From the NCBI RefSeq assembly GCF_000379625.1, contig NZ_KB903223.1, positions 1-64,000 of the forward strand: a stretch of 64,000 bases of DNA, given 5' to 3'. The notes beneath the pieces are model-generated. The model was not told where the DNA came from and did no database searches. It saw only the letters and a program-made list of their open reading frames with translations. The translations under genes and the position numbers were made by a program. The DNA is from Actinomycetospora chiangmaiensis DSM 45062 (GTDB lineage Bacteria > Actinomycetota > Actinomycetes > Mycobacteriales > Pseudonocardiaceae). Below, piece after piece: positions 17,484 through 24,571 of this stretch (position 1 is its first letter; the number at the start of each line of letters is the position of its first letter).

Positions 17484-18692
17484 TCACCCTGCCACCCGGT
17501 CCGGGAGCGGGACGCGCAGCGTCACCCGCCACCCGTCGTCGTCGGGACCGGCCGCGAGCGTCCCCCCGACGAGGGCCGCGCGTTCGCGCAGCCCGACCAG
17601 CCCGTTCCCGCCGCCGCCACCGATTCCCGACGCCGGGTGCGGGTGGGCGTTGGTCACGGCCAGGACGAGGTCGTCGGCGACCTCGACGGTGACGGCCGCC
17701 GGCGCCCCGGGTGCGTGGCGGGCGGCGTTGGTCAGGGCCTCGCGGGCCGTGGCGTACACCGCCTCGCGCAGGCGTTCCCCGACGGCGTCGAGGTCGCCGG
17801 TGACGGTGAGGGCGGCACCGTGGCCGTCGGCGAGCGAGCGCAGGTCCGCCGCGGTCGGGGCCGGCATCGCGCGCAGTGCGGCGACCGCCTGCTTGGCCTC
17901 GGCGAGCCCGGACCGGGCGAGGTCGGCGGCGGTGTCGACCGAGGTCAGCACGGCGTCGTCGGGCCCGAGCCGCTTCGCCAGCACCGCCCGGATCGCCTGC
18001 AGGTGCAGGGAGAGCCCGGAGAGGCTGTGGGCGAGGACGTCGTGCAGGTCGCGGGCGATGCGGGCGCGCTCCTGCGCGGCCGCGCCCACGAGCTCGGCCT
18101 CCCGCAGGGCGTCGCGCTCGGCGAGGAGGGCGACGACGCGGGCGTGCTCGCGGTGCAGCCGGGCCCGGTTCAGCGCCTGGGAGGCCAGGACCGGGACCAC
18201 CAGACCGAGGAACAGACCCCACCAGGACCCGACCGTGAGCGCGAACACGACCGACAGCGCCACGCCGAACACGGCGGCGAAGCCGTGGACGAGCCGGGCG
18301 TCGAGGACGATGCGCCCGATGAGCCCGGCGGCCACGAACACCGTCGCGTACGCCGCGCCGACCGGGACGAGCGCCGTGGCGACGAGGCCCACGACGGCGC
18401 ACAGCGAGAGCAGCGCCGTCCGCCACCGGTCGCCCTCGGCGGCCTCCGTGGTGATGCGGGGATCGCGGGCGGCGGCGACCGCACAGGCGGCGCACACGAG
18501 GACGAGCACGGCGGCGACGGTCGAGGCGGCCGTCAGCGGCCAGACGGTGCCGGCCACCAGTCCGAGCCACAGCAGGGGGCGGAGTCGCTCCCCGAGGCGG
18601 GCCCGGGCGTCGTCGTCGACGCGCGGCACGCCCGCGGTCGAGAACGCCGTGCGGGGCGGCGGCTCCCGACGGGCGGTGGTCGTGGCGGTCAC
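17484..18692 (-). CDS. DesK/NarX-type membrane sensor histidine kinase
   Basis: This is 402 aa from GTG 18692. The N-terminal half has about five hydrophobic segments between residues 40 and 180 and no recognisable extracellular sensor, as in DesK-like kinases. The dimerisation/phosphotransfer helix is RARIARDLHDVLAHSLSGL with the phosphorylated His, and the HATPase domain ends in GNGLVGLRERAALVGGTL. It signals to the response regulator encoded 4 bp downstream. The stimulus is unknown; membrane-state sensing is typical of the class. Confidence 0.9.
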   Translation of the reverse strand: MTATTTARREPPPRTAFSTAGVPRVDDDARARLGERLRPLLWLGLVAGTVWPLTAASTVAAVLVLVCAACAVAAARDPRITTEAAEGDRWRTALLSLCAVVGLVATALVPVGAAYATVFVAAGLIGRIVLDARLVHGFAAVFGVALSVVFALTVGSWWGLFLGLVVPVLASQALNRARLHREHARVVALLAERDALREAELVGAAAQERARIARDLHDVLAHSLSGLSLHLQAIRAVLAKRLGPDDAVLTSVDTAADLARSGLAEAKQAVAALRAMPAPTAADLRSLADGHGAALTVTGDLDAVGERLREAVYATAREALTNAARHAPGAPAAVTVEVADDLVLAVTNAHPHPASGIGGGGGNGLVGLRERAALVGGTLAAGPDDDGWRVTLRVPLPDRVAG

Positions 18693-18731
18693 GCCCCCGA
18701 GTCTGGACCCCGACGCCGTGCGGGACACCCG

Positions 18732-18762
18732 GTCTCCACCCGTCTCCACCCTGTCTCCACCC
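18732..18762 (+). promoter_or_regulatory. Three direct repeats of gtctccaccc
   Basis: gtctccacc(c) occurs three times at 18732, 18742 and 18753, with 10- and 11-bp spacing, in the region between the divergent kinase (start 18692) and MarR (start 18868) genes. One helical-turn spacing is what a multimeric DNA-binding protein would need. Candidates are the adjacent response regulator or MarR protein; this is inference. Confidence 0.4.
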
Positions 18763-18867
18763 GACGGCGGAGCTGCGGGGGCCGCGCGCGGGGCCGTCCG
18801 ACCCTGGCGCCCGGCCGGTCGTGGGGCCACGCTCGTCGGGGTCCGGGCGGACCTGGCGGGGGTGGCG

Positions 18868-19383
18868 GTGCAGACACTGACGGTTCACGTGTGGGACCTC
18901 GTCGTGGCGGCCGACCGCTACCGCCAGAGCGTGTCGGCGGTCGCCGGCCTGTCACCGGTCGAGGCGTCCGCGCTGGAGTTCCTCCTCCACAACGGGCCCC
19001 GCCCGCCCAGCCTCGTCGCCGCGCGCACCGGGCTCTCCCGCACCAGCACGACGGCGCTGGTGGACCGGCTCGCCGACGCCGGGTGGGTGGCCCGGCAGCC
19101 GCACCCGACCGACCGGCGCAGCGTCCTCGTCGCCCTCACCGACGGCGGCTTCGACGTGGTGCTCTGCCTCTACCTGCTGTTCGCCGAGGACATCGGGAAC
19201 GCGCTGGAGCGCGCCGACCCCCGCCTGCAGGACGACCCGACGCTGCGCGCCGCGGTCGGGGGGCTGCTCGGCGCGATCGCGGCGAGCCTGCGGCGCCGGG
19301 CGGGGGACCGGCTCGGCGTGGAGACGGCGCTGCGCGGGTTCCGGACGTCGCCGTCGGGACCGGACGCCGCGGGGCCGCCCTGA
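18868..19383 (+). CDS. MarR-family transcriptional regulator
   Basis: This is 171 aa from GTG 18868, chosen because the protein then aligns from residue 1 with its paralogue at 19552-20073. The winged helix is visible: PSLVAARTGLSRTSTTALVDR is the recognition region (cited by its ends), followed by the wing HPTDRRSVLVALTDGG. MarR proteins bind palindromes near their own genes and release on small ligands. The two MarR paralogues face each other across a 168-bp gap. Their shared C-terminal half (ADPRLQDDP, AALRRR-like) suggests an old duplication. Confidence 0.85.
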   Translation: MQTLTVHVWDLVVAADRYRQSVSAVAGLSPVEASALEFLLHNGPRPPSLVAARTGLSRTSTTALVDRLADAGWVARQPHPTDRRSVLVALTDGGFDVVLCLYLLFAEDIGNALERADPRLQDDPTLRAAVGGLLGAIAASLRRRAGDRLGVETALRGFRTSPSGPDAAGPP

Positions 19384-19551
19384 CCGGGGGTCCCGGCGAG
19401 AGGACGAGCACGGTCAGGACGGCCGGCGGCGGTCGCGGCGCGAACCCGGGGGGAGAGTCGACCACCTCGACCGTCCCCGACGGTAGGACCTCGGAGGCCG
19501 CCGCGGCGCCTGCCGTTCGGCCGCACGACGCGAAATCATCCGATGTCGCGG

Positions 19552-20073
19552 CTATCCGCCGGCGGGCTCGACGGGACCGGGCTCGCCGTCGTGCTCCCGG
19601 CTGCGGCGCAGCGACTCCTCGATCCCGCGTCGGTCCCCGCTGCGTTCGCGCAGGGCCGCCGCCATCCGGCCCAGCAGGTCGCCGACGACGCCGCGCAGGT
19701 CCGGGTCGTCCCGCAGCCGGGGATCGGCCTCCTCGAGGGCGCTGTCGATGTCGAGGGCGAACATCGTGTACATCTCCTCGATCGCGGCCCGGCCGAGGTC
19801 GGTGAGTTCGACGAGGACGCTGCGCCGGTCCGTCGGGTTGGGCAGGCGCAGCACCAGCCGGGCTCCGGTGAGGCGGTCGAGCAGGGCGGTGGTGCTCGCC
19901 GCCGTGAGCCCGACACGCGCGGCGATCAGCGACGGGGTCTGGGCACCGTTGTGGAGCAGGTGGCCGAGCACGGCCGACTCGCTGATGCCGATGTGCAGGC
20001 CGGCCGCCATGGTCTGGCGGTAGTGGTCCGCCGCCACGATGAGTTCGCGGACCTGCCGGGCGAGGCGTTCCAC
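19552..20073 (-). CDS. MarR-family transcriptional regulator (paralogue)
   Basis: This is 173 aa from GTG 20073, with GAGGAGG 8 nt upstream. The MarR fold shows PSLIAARVGLTAASTTALL and the wing NPTDRRSVLVELTDLG. It is a clear paralogue of the convergent protein at 18868. A DevR-box-like motif lies 53-69 bp upstream of the start (20126-20142), so it may belong to the dormancy regulon. The divergent gene encodes an Rv1733c-like membrane protein. Ligand unknown. Confidence 0.88.
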   Translation of the reverse strand: MERLARQVRELIVAADHYRQTMAAGLHIGISESAVLGHLLHNGAQTPSLIAARVGLTAASTTALLDRLTGARLVLRLPNPTDRRSVLVELTDLGRAAIEEMYTMFALDIDSALEEADPRLRDDPDLRGVVGDLLGRMAAALRERSGDRRGIEESLRRSREHDGEPGPVEPAGG

Positions 20074-20125
20074 GGGTCACCTCCTCGTGCGGGGAGCGCA
20101 TGATCGCCCCGCCCGCCGGACCGGG

Positions 20126-20142
20126 CCAGGGCCGGACGTCCC
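20126..20142 (-). promoter_or_regulatory. Candidate DevR box upstream of MarR gene
   Basis: The minus strand reads GGGACGTCCGGCCCTGG, 15 of 17 matches to the local consensus GGGACCTTCGGCCCTGG. It is 53 bp from the MarR start on the same strand. Confidence 0.5.
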
Positions 20143-20219
20143 GAAGCGGGCGGCGCGGCGCCGTGCGGATCTCCACGAATCCCCGCGGCGGCCACGGGGG
20201 CCGGGCGTCCCGTCGGAGC

Positions 20220-20236
20220 GCGACCCTGGGCCCTGC
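20220..20236 (+). promoter_or_regulatory. Candidate DevR box upstream of Rv1733c-like gene
   Basis: GCGACCCTGGGCCCTGC matches 13 of 17 positions of the local consensus and ends 57 bp before the ATG at 20294, the same spacing as at better sites. It is weak on sequence alone. Confidence 0.35.
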
Positions 20237-20293
20237 CGCCGCCCCCGGTCCTCACGCCAGGCTGGCGCCGGGACGGTGCGAGGGGAGACGGGG

Positions 20294-20905
20294 ATGAGGA
20301 CCTCGGGGCGGGGCAGGTGGCCCGACCGCGTCAGGACGGCGTTCCTGCCGCGCCGCAGCGCCCTGCGGCGCCGGTCGGATTGCGTCGAGACGGCGGCGCG
20401 CTGGATCGCCCTGGCCCTGCTCACCCTCGCGGTGCCGTTCGTCCTCGTCGCCGGGAGCTCCCGGAGCCAGGGCGTGCGCGACGACGCCGCGCACGCCCGC
20501 GCCGTCGCGCACCACGTCGTCGGCACCGTGACGGCCGTCCGGGAGCGAGCCTCCCGGTCCCCGGACGGTGCGTCGTCCGGGGCGCTCGACGTGACGGTGG
20601 CCTGGACCGAGCCGGACGGGTCGGTCCACGCGACCGGCGACGTCACCTCGGTCGGCACCGCGCCGGGCCGCCGCTGGCCGATGTGGGTCGACGGGGCGGG
20701 CCACCGCGTCCGGAACCCGGCCTCGGAGGCGGACGCCGTGGTGCAGGGGCTGGTCCTCGTCGCACTCCTGCTCGGCACCGCCGCGGCGGTCCTGTCCGGG
20801 CTCGTCGCCGTGCTGCGGTGGTGGCTCGACCGGAGGCGGCTGCGGCAGTGGGACGCCGACTGGCTGGCCTTCCACCGCGGCCGCGACCGGGGGGTGACGG
20901 GGTGA
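20294..20905 (+). CDS. Rv1733c-family membrane protein
   Basis: This is 203 aa from ATG 20294 with GGGGAG upstream. It has a basic N-terminus (RRSALRRRSD), membrane helix one (IALALLTLAVPFVLVAG), an extracellular loop of about 95 residues with VTVAWTEPDGSVHATGDV, helix two (VLVALLLGTAAAVLSGLVAVL), and a short basic tail. This two-helix plan is that of the Rv1733c family, whose M. tuberculosis founder is in the DosR regulon. The biochemical role is unknown. The gene is convergent with the Acg-type nitroreductase (11 bp between stops). Confidence 0.75.
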   Translation: MRTSGRGRWPDRVRTAFLPRRSALRRRSDCVETAARWIALALLTLAVPFVLVAGSSRSQGVRDDAAHARAVAHHVVGTVTAVRERASRSPDGASSGALDVTVAWTEPDGSVHATGDVTSVGTAPGRRWPMWVDGAGHRVRNPASEADAVVQGLVLVALLLGTAAAVLSGLVAVLRWWLDRRRLRQWDADWLAFHRGRDRGVTG

Positions 20906-20916
20906 CGCGGTGACGG

Positions 20917-21873
20917 TCAGGGCTCCTCGACGAGCACCTGCTCGAGCGGGCGCCGCGGGGTCGCGGGGATCGGTGCCGCGTGCGGCAGGGGGCGGCCGAC
21001 GCGCAGCGCGACGACCGGGAGCCGGTGGGCACCGAGGGCGAGCCGCTGGAGCCGCACCCGGACGCCCGCCACCTCGAGCGCGTGGGTGAACGGCGTGACG
21101 CCGAGCCGCAACGACTCCGCCTCGAGCAGGACCGCGCCCAGCGACTCGCCGGCCCGGACCACGGACACGGGGTCGTCGGCCTGGGCGGCGAGCAGGAACA
21201 CCTGCGCGGCGTCGTACTGGTCGAGGATCGCGTGCGCGGACGTCCGCAGGTCCCGGGGGTGCGGGGCCGGAGCGCCCGGGTTCCCGTCCCGGGCGCCCGC
21301 GAGCCGGTGCGTCCAGCGCTGCAGCTCGCCCGCGTACTCGTCGCGCGCGAGCTGCGCGCGGTCGGCGCGACGGGCGGCGTCCAGGACCGCGCGGCGCGCC
21401 GCCCCGATCATGAGGTGCAGCGTGCCGCCGAACGGCCGGGCGGCCTCGATGAGCAGCTCGACGTCGTCGGGGGCGACCTCCCGGCCCGAGAAGCGGCGCC
21501 GGTCGGTCCGGCGGGTCGGGATGGCGGCGGCCCAACGGCGCAGGCGCGGATCGACCGGACCGTCGGCGGCGGACACCGTCACCCGGGCCAGGGGATGGTC
21601 CTCGTCGCGGTCGGAGCCGTGGCGGACCCGGGCGCACCAGCCGGCGGCGGCGAGCGAGATGCGCAGCTGGGCCAGCGCCGCGCCGCAGCCCAGGAACAGT
21701 CCGAGGGACCGGCCGTCGGCGGCGGGCGGCCGACGGGCGTGGTCGGCCCGCAGGTCGAGGACCTCGCCGTGCAGCCGCCACCGCCAGGGCTGCGTGTTCT
21801 CCTCGGACGGGGCCAACACGGCGTCGCCCAGGGCCGTCCGCAGGGCGTCCCGCACGGCGGCGTCGGCGGTCAC
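20917..21873 (-). CDS. Acg-type nitroreductase family protein
   Basis: This is 318 aa from GTG 21873. It resembles the Acg (Rv2032/Rv3131) branch of the nitroreductase superfamily. Visible blocks are LAPSEENTQPWRWRL at the N-terminus, AALAQLRISLAAAGW, AIPTRRTDRRRFSGREV, and a C-terminal RAGESLGAVLLEAESLRLG. In mycobacteria these proteins are induced by DosR, and some bind but may not turn over FMN. Its GTG overlaps the pseudokinase TGA (GTGA), so the two are co-translated from a promoter bearing a DevR-like box at 23350. Confidence 0.85.
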   Translation of the reverse strand: MTADAAVRDALRTALGDAVLAPSEENTQPWRWRLHGEVLDLRADHARRPPAADGRSLGLFLGCGAALAQLRISLAAAGWCARVRHGSDRDEDHPLARVTVSAADGPVDPRLRRWAAAIPTRRTDRRRFSGREVAPDDVELLIEAARPFGGTLHLMIGAARRAVLDAARRADRAQLARDEYAGELQRWTHRLAGARDGNPGAPAPHPRDLRTSAHAILDQYDAAQVFLLAAQADDPVSVVRAGESLGAVLLEAESLRLGVTPFTHALEVAGVRVRLQRLALGAHRLPVVALRVGRPLPHAAPIPATPRRPLEQVLVEEP

Positions 21874-23288
21874 CGCGGGCCCTGGGTGGCCGAGCGGGTC
21901 GAAATGCGGGCCCGGGTCGACGGCCTCGTGCGGTGGCGGGAGGTGGGGGTGTGCCGGGTGGTCGGGGGCGCCTGGGTCGTCGACGTGACCGGAGGGTCCC
22001 CGCCGGTGGTCGCTCGCGCCGTCGTGGTGGGGGAGCCGGCGGGGGAGTCGACCGGTGGGTCGGTCGCCGGGTCCGGGTCCTTGTACGGCGTGACGGTCGG
22101 CGTGACGGTCCGTGCGGCGATGGGGTGCGGGGCGGAGCTCGCCCTCGGGTCCGGTGCGGAGCTCGCCCTCGGGTCCGGTGCGGTCCTCGTGGTCGCCGGC
22201 CGGGGCCGCACCGACGCGGGGGGCGTGGCCGGCGGCGACATGGCGCCGTGCTCCGGGGCCGGGATCCGCGACCCCACGACGAGGGCCGCTCGGGCCGGGC
22301 GCGGTGCGGCCGTCGTGGTGACCGGGCCCGGAGGGTCGGGCACGGCCACGACCGGGAGGATCGCCTCGACCGGCAGGGCGATCCCGGCCCCGTCGATCCC
22401 GGCCACGTCGATCCCGAGCGTGGCGATCCCGGCGGCGTCGTGGCCCGCGGCGAGGCGGGGTCCGGCGATCGCGAGGGACGCGGCGCATACGAACGAGATC
22501 ACCGCGGAGGCGAGGGCCGTCCGTCGGCGGGCGGGACGGTGGAACCCGTGATCGGGCGGCGGCGGTGCACCCAACCGCCGGACGACGGCGTCGAGGTCGG
22601 GGCGGGCCGCGGGATCGCGGGCCGTCATCGCGCGGAGCGTCCGGCGCAGGTCGGGGTCGTCCCGCGACGGCCCGATCGCGGCGGTGAGCGTGCGGCCGAG
22701 GGCGTAGACGTCCGCGGCCGGCTCGGGGGGCGCACCTCGGACCGTCTCGGGGGCGGCGAAGGGGGGCACGGTCACCGCGCCCGCCCACCGCGCCAGCCAC
22801 TCGCCGGTCCCGACCCCGCCGACCACCACTCCCGACGGGCCCCACGTCACCACCTGCGGGCCGAGGGCGCCGTGGGCGGTGCCCGCACGGTGCAGGGGTC
22901 GCAGCGCGACGGCCACCCGCGTGCCGATCTCCCGCACCGACTCGGCGGGCAGCGGACCGGCGCGGAGCTGGACGGTGAGCGTGTCGCCCTCCGGGCGCTG
23001 GGCGACGAGGTAGAGCGTGTCCTCGTCCCGGCCGCCGTCGAAGACCTCGCCCAGCCCCGGCCCGCGGCCGAGCCGGACGCTCGGGGGCAGGGGGAGCCGG
23101 TCGGGGTCCGGCGGCGCGCCCCGCCCGACCGCGAGCGTGAGCAGGACCGGGCGTCGCAGGACGCCGTCGCGCCCCTCGTGCACGCAGTGGGCGGCGCCCG
23201 TGGCGAGGAGGGCACCGACGGCGTAGCGACCGGCGAGCACGGTGCCGTGATCCTGTGGGCAGGCGAGGTGCACCCCGATGGTCGTCAC
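21870..23288 (-). CDS. Membrane pseudokinase with Pro/Thr-rich exterior
   Basis: This is 472 aa from GTG 23288. Residues about 15-265 follow a protein-kinase fold, but catalytic motifs are lost. The catalytic loop HRDxKxxN reads AHGALGPQ, DFG reads GGVGT, and the activation-end motif survives as FAAPETVRG followed by ADVYALGRTL. A membrane helix follows (TALASAVISFVCAASLAIAG). About 180 extracytoplasmic residues of Pro, Thr and Ala contain two copies of a 24-bp repeat (22132-22179, APDPRASS). It may be a scaffold or ligand-binding pseudokinase. It is coupled to the downstream Acg-type gene. Confidence 0.8.
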   Translation of the reverse strand: MTTIGVHLACPQDHGTVLAGRYAVGALLATGAAHCVHEGRDGVLRRPVLLTLAVGRGAPPDPDRLPLPPSVRLGRGPGLGEVFDGGRDEDTLYLVAQRPEGDTLTVQLRAGPLPAESVREIGTRVAVALRPLHRAGTAHGALGPQVVTWGPSGVVVGGVGTGEWLARWAGAVTVPPFAAPETVRGAPPEPAADVYALGRTLTAAIGPSRDDPDLRRTLRAMTARDPAARPDLDAVVRRLGAPPPPDHGFHRPARRRTALASAVISFVCAASLAIAGPRLAAGHDAAGIATLGIDVAGIDGAGIALPVEAILPVVAVPDPPGPVTTTAAPRPARAALVVGSRIPAPEHGAMSPPATPPASVRPRPATTRTAPDPRASSAPDPRASSAPHPIAARTVTPTVTPYKDPDPATDPPVDSPAGSPTTTARATTGGDPPVTSTTQAPPTTRHTPTSRHRTRPSTRARISTRSATQGPR

Positions 23289-23349
23289 GGTCGAGCGCTC
23301 CCTCCGGGCGTCCTGGACGGCCGAGTGTCGGCGGCTCCCATGCCGCTGA

Positions 23350-23366
23350 TCAGGGGCGAAGGACCG
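23350..23366 (-). promoter_or_regulatory. Candidate DevR box upstream of pseudokinase operon
   Basis: The minus strand reads CGGTCCTTCGCCCCTGA, 13 of 17 matches with the CCTTCG core intact. It lies 62 bp upstream of GTG 23288. A still weaker plus-strand match (23376-23392) faces the BON-like gene. Confidence 0.4.
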
Positions 23367-23510
23367 CAGACGGGCAGGACCGAGGGCCCCGGGACCGGCG
23401 GGGCCCGGGTCGAGGTACCCGACGGAACGGACCGGGCGGCCCTCGGCCGGGCGGACGCGGACGACGAGGGTGAACGGGGGAGAGGGAGGGACGACACGGA
23501 GGAGAGGGCG

Positions 23511-23810
23511 ATGGTCGACGGGGACGAGGGCCCACGGGGACGGTCGGACGCCGCCGTCGCCGTGGCGGTCGCGCGCCGGCTGGAGAACTACGTCGGGTGG
23601 CCGCGCTGGGCGGTGCACGTCGCCGGCGGCCGGGTCGTGCTCTGCGACGACGTCGACGACCCGGTGGAGCAGCACATCGCGACGCTGGTGGCCCGCGACG
23701 TCCCGGGGGTGGCGTCGGTGGACACCACCCGGCGGAGCCGGTGCCCCTGGCACGCTCCGGGCGCCGCCGTCCGGCCCCGGACCGTCGTCGTCCGCCCGGC
23801 CGACGCCTGA
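23511..23810 (+). CDS. BON-domain-like small protein
   Basis: This is 99 aa from ATG 23511 with GGAGAGGG upstream. The core AVARRLENYVGWPRWAV, HVAGGRVVLCDDVDD, QHIATLVARDVPGVASVDT follows the alpha-beta-beta plan of a BON domain. That domain is found in OsmY-like proteins and attached to CBS proteins in stress regulons. There is no signal peptide, so it is cytoplasmic here. It is divergent from the pseudokinase/nitroreductase operon and lies in the dormancy island. BON assignment is by pattern only. Confidence 0.6.
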   Translation: MVDGDEGPRGRSDAAVAVAVARRLENYVGWPRWAVHVAGGRVVLCDDVDDPVEQHIATLVARDVPGVASVDTTRRSRCPWHAPGAAVRPRTVVVRPADA

Positions 23811-23822
23811 CCGCTGCGGTAC

Positions 23823-23839
23823 GGGACCTCCGGCCCTTC
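23823..23839 (+). promoter_or_regulatory. Candidate DevR box without an obvious gene
   Basis: GGGACCTCCGGCCCTTC has 14 of 17 matches to the local consensus. It begins 13 bp after the BON-like gene. The nearest downstream start is about 510 bp away, far from the usual 40-110 bp. Confidence 0.4.
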
Positions 23840-24349
23840 CCCCGGTACCGCCGGGAGCGGCATCGTCGTGACCGGACCGGTTCGGGTCACGGTCGGCACG
23901 GGTGAAATGTGCCGTCCCCTCGCCCCGGTCCACCCGGAGCCCCGGGAACCCACGCGGAGCACGACCGCGCGAGGTCGACGCCGACGGGTCTGCCACTTCG
24001 GCCGGACGCGGCCGCGGCGGCCGAGACCCTCCGCCCGGCGTCCGGTGCACGCCTGGCACCCCGCCCGCTCCGGTCCGGGCCGGGCGCCGCCGGTACCGTC
24101 CCCGGTCCGCCGGCGTCCGGCTCCCCGACCCGGGGCGGTGCTTCGAGGATCGGACTACTCGCGACGGGGATGGTCGGGATCGGATACGCCGCGCGGTCCC
24201 TGCGCGCCGCGACCGGGGATCCCTAGCGTCGGGGATGCCGCACGCACCCCGATCGGCGGCCCCCCTTCCCCGATCACGGGAGCACGGATGTTCCTCGAGT
24301 GGCACGGCGCGGCCCGCGCCGTGTGCGGCCGACCGGCGGCGGTGCCCGC
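23840..24349. other. Intergenic region of about 510 bp, possible untranslated RNA
   Basis: No convincing protein frame is present; the frames here have no family-like segments. The stretch follows a DevR-like box. It contains a GGATAC stretch at 24181 and a TAGCGT stretch at 24226 that could be -10 elements for the gene at 24350. I see no clear intrinsic terminator. A regulatory RNA is possible but not shown. Confidence 0.3.
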
Positions 24350-24562
24350 GTGAGCTCCGACGACCCGCCGTTCCACGGCTTCGTGGCCAGTGACGACCCG
24401 ACGGTCCCGCACCTGTGCGAGCGCTGCTGGTTCCCGATCCGACCCGGCGAGTCCGCCCGCCGGACCCCGGTGCACGTCTCTGGCCCGACCTTCACCGCAC
24501 GGCTGGTGTGCTTCGTGCACACGGCGCCGTGCCTGCCGCAGGAGGCCGGCGAGGCGGCCTGA
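24350..24562 (+). CDS. Small CxxC protein of the dormancy island
   Basis: This is 70 aa from GTG 24350; an in-frame GTG at 24299 would add 17 residues. It has one knuckle HLCERCWFP and, about 30 residues later, LVCFVHTAPCLP, so four Cys could form a zinc or redox site. The arrangement matches the 76-aa protein at 42525-42755 in this island (CVIC then MACASTC). No known function. It ends 9 bp before the convergent SEDS-PBP fusion gene. Confidence 0.6.
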   Translation: MSSDDPPFHGFVASDDPTVPHLCERCWFPIRPGESARRTPVHVSGPTFTARLVCFVHTAPCLPQEAGEAA

Positions 24563-24571
24563 GGCCGGGGC

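Noticed and set aside
23868-24353. A protein-coding gene of 161 codons in the gap after the BON-like gene
   Set aside because: The translation is Arg/Pro-rich with no recognisable motif and overlaps the better-supported CxxC gene start in another frame.
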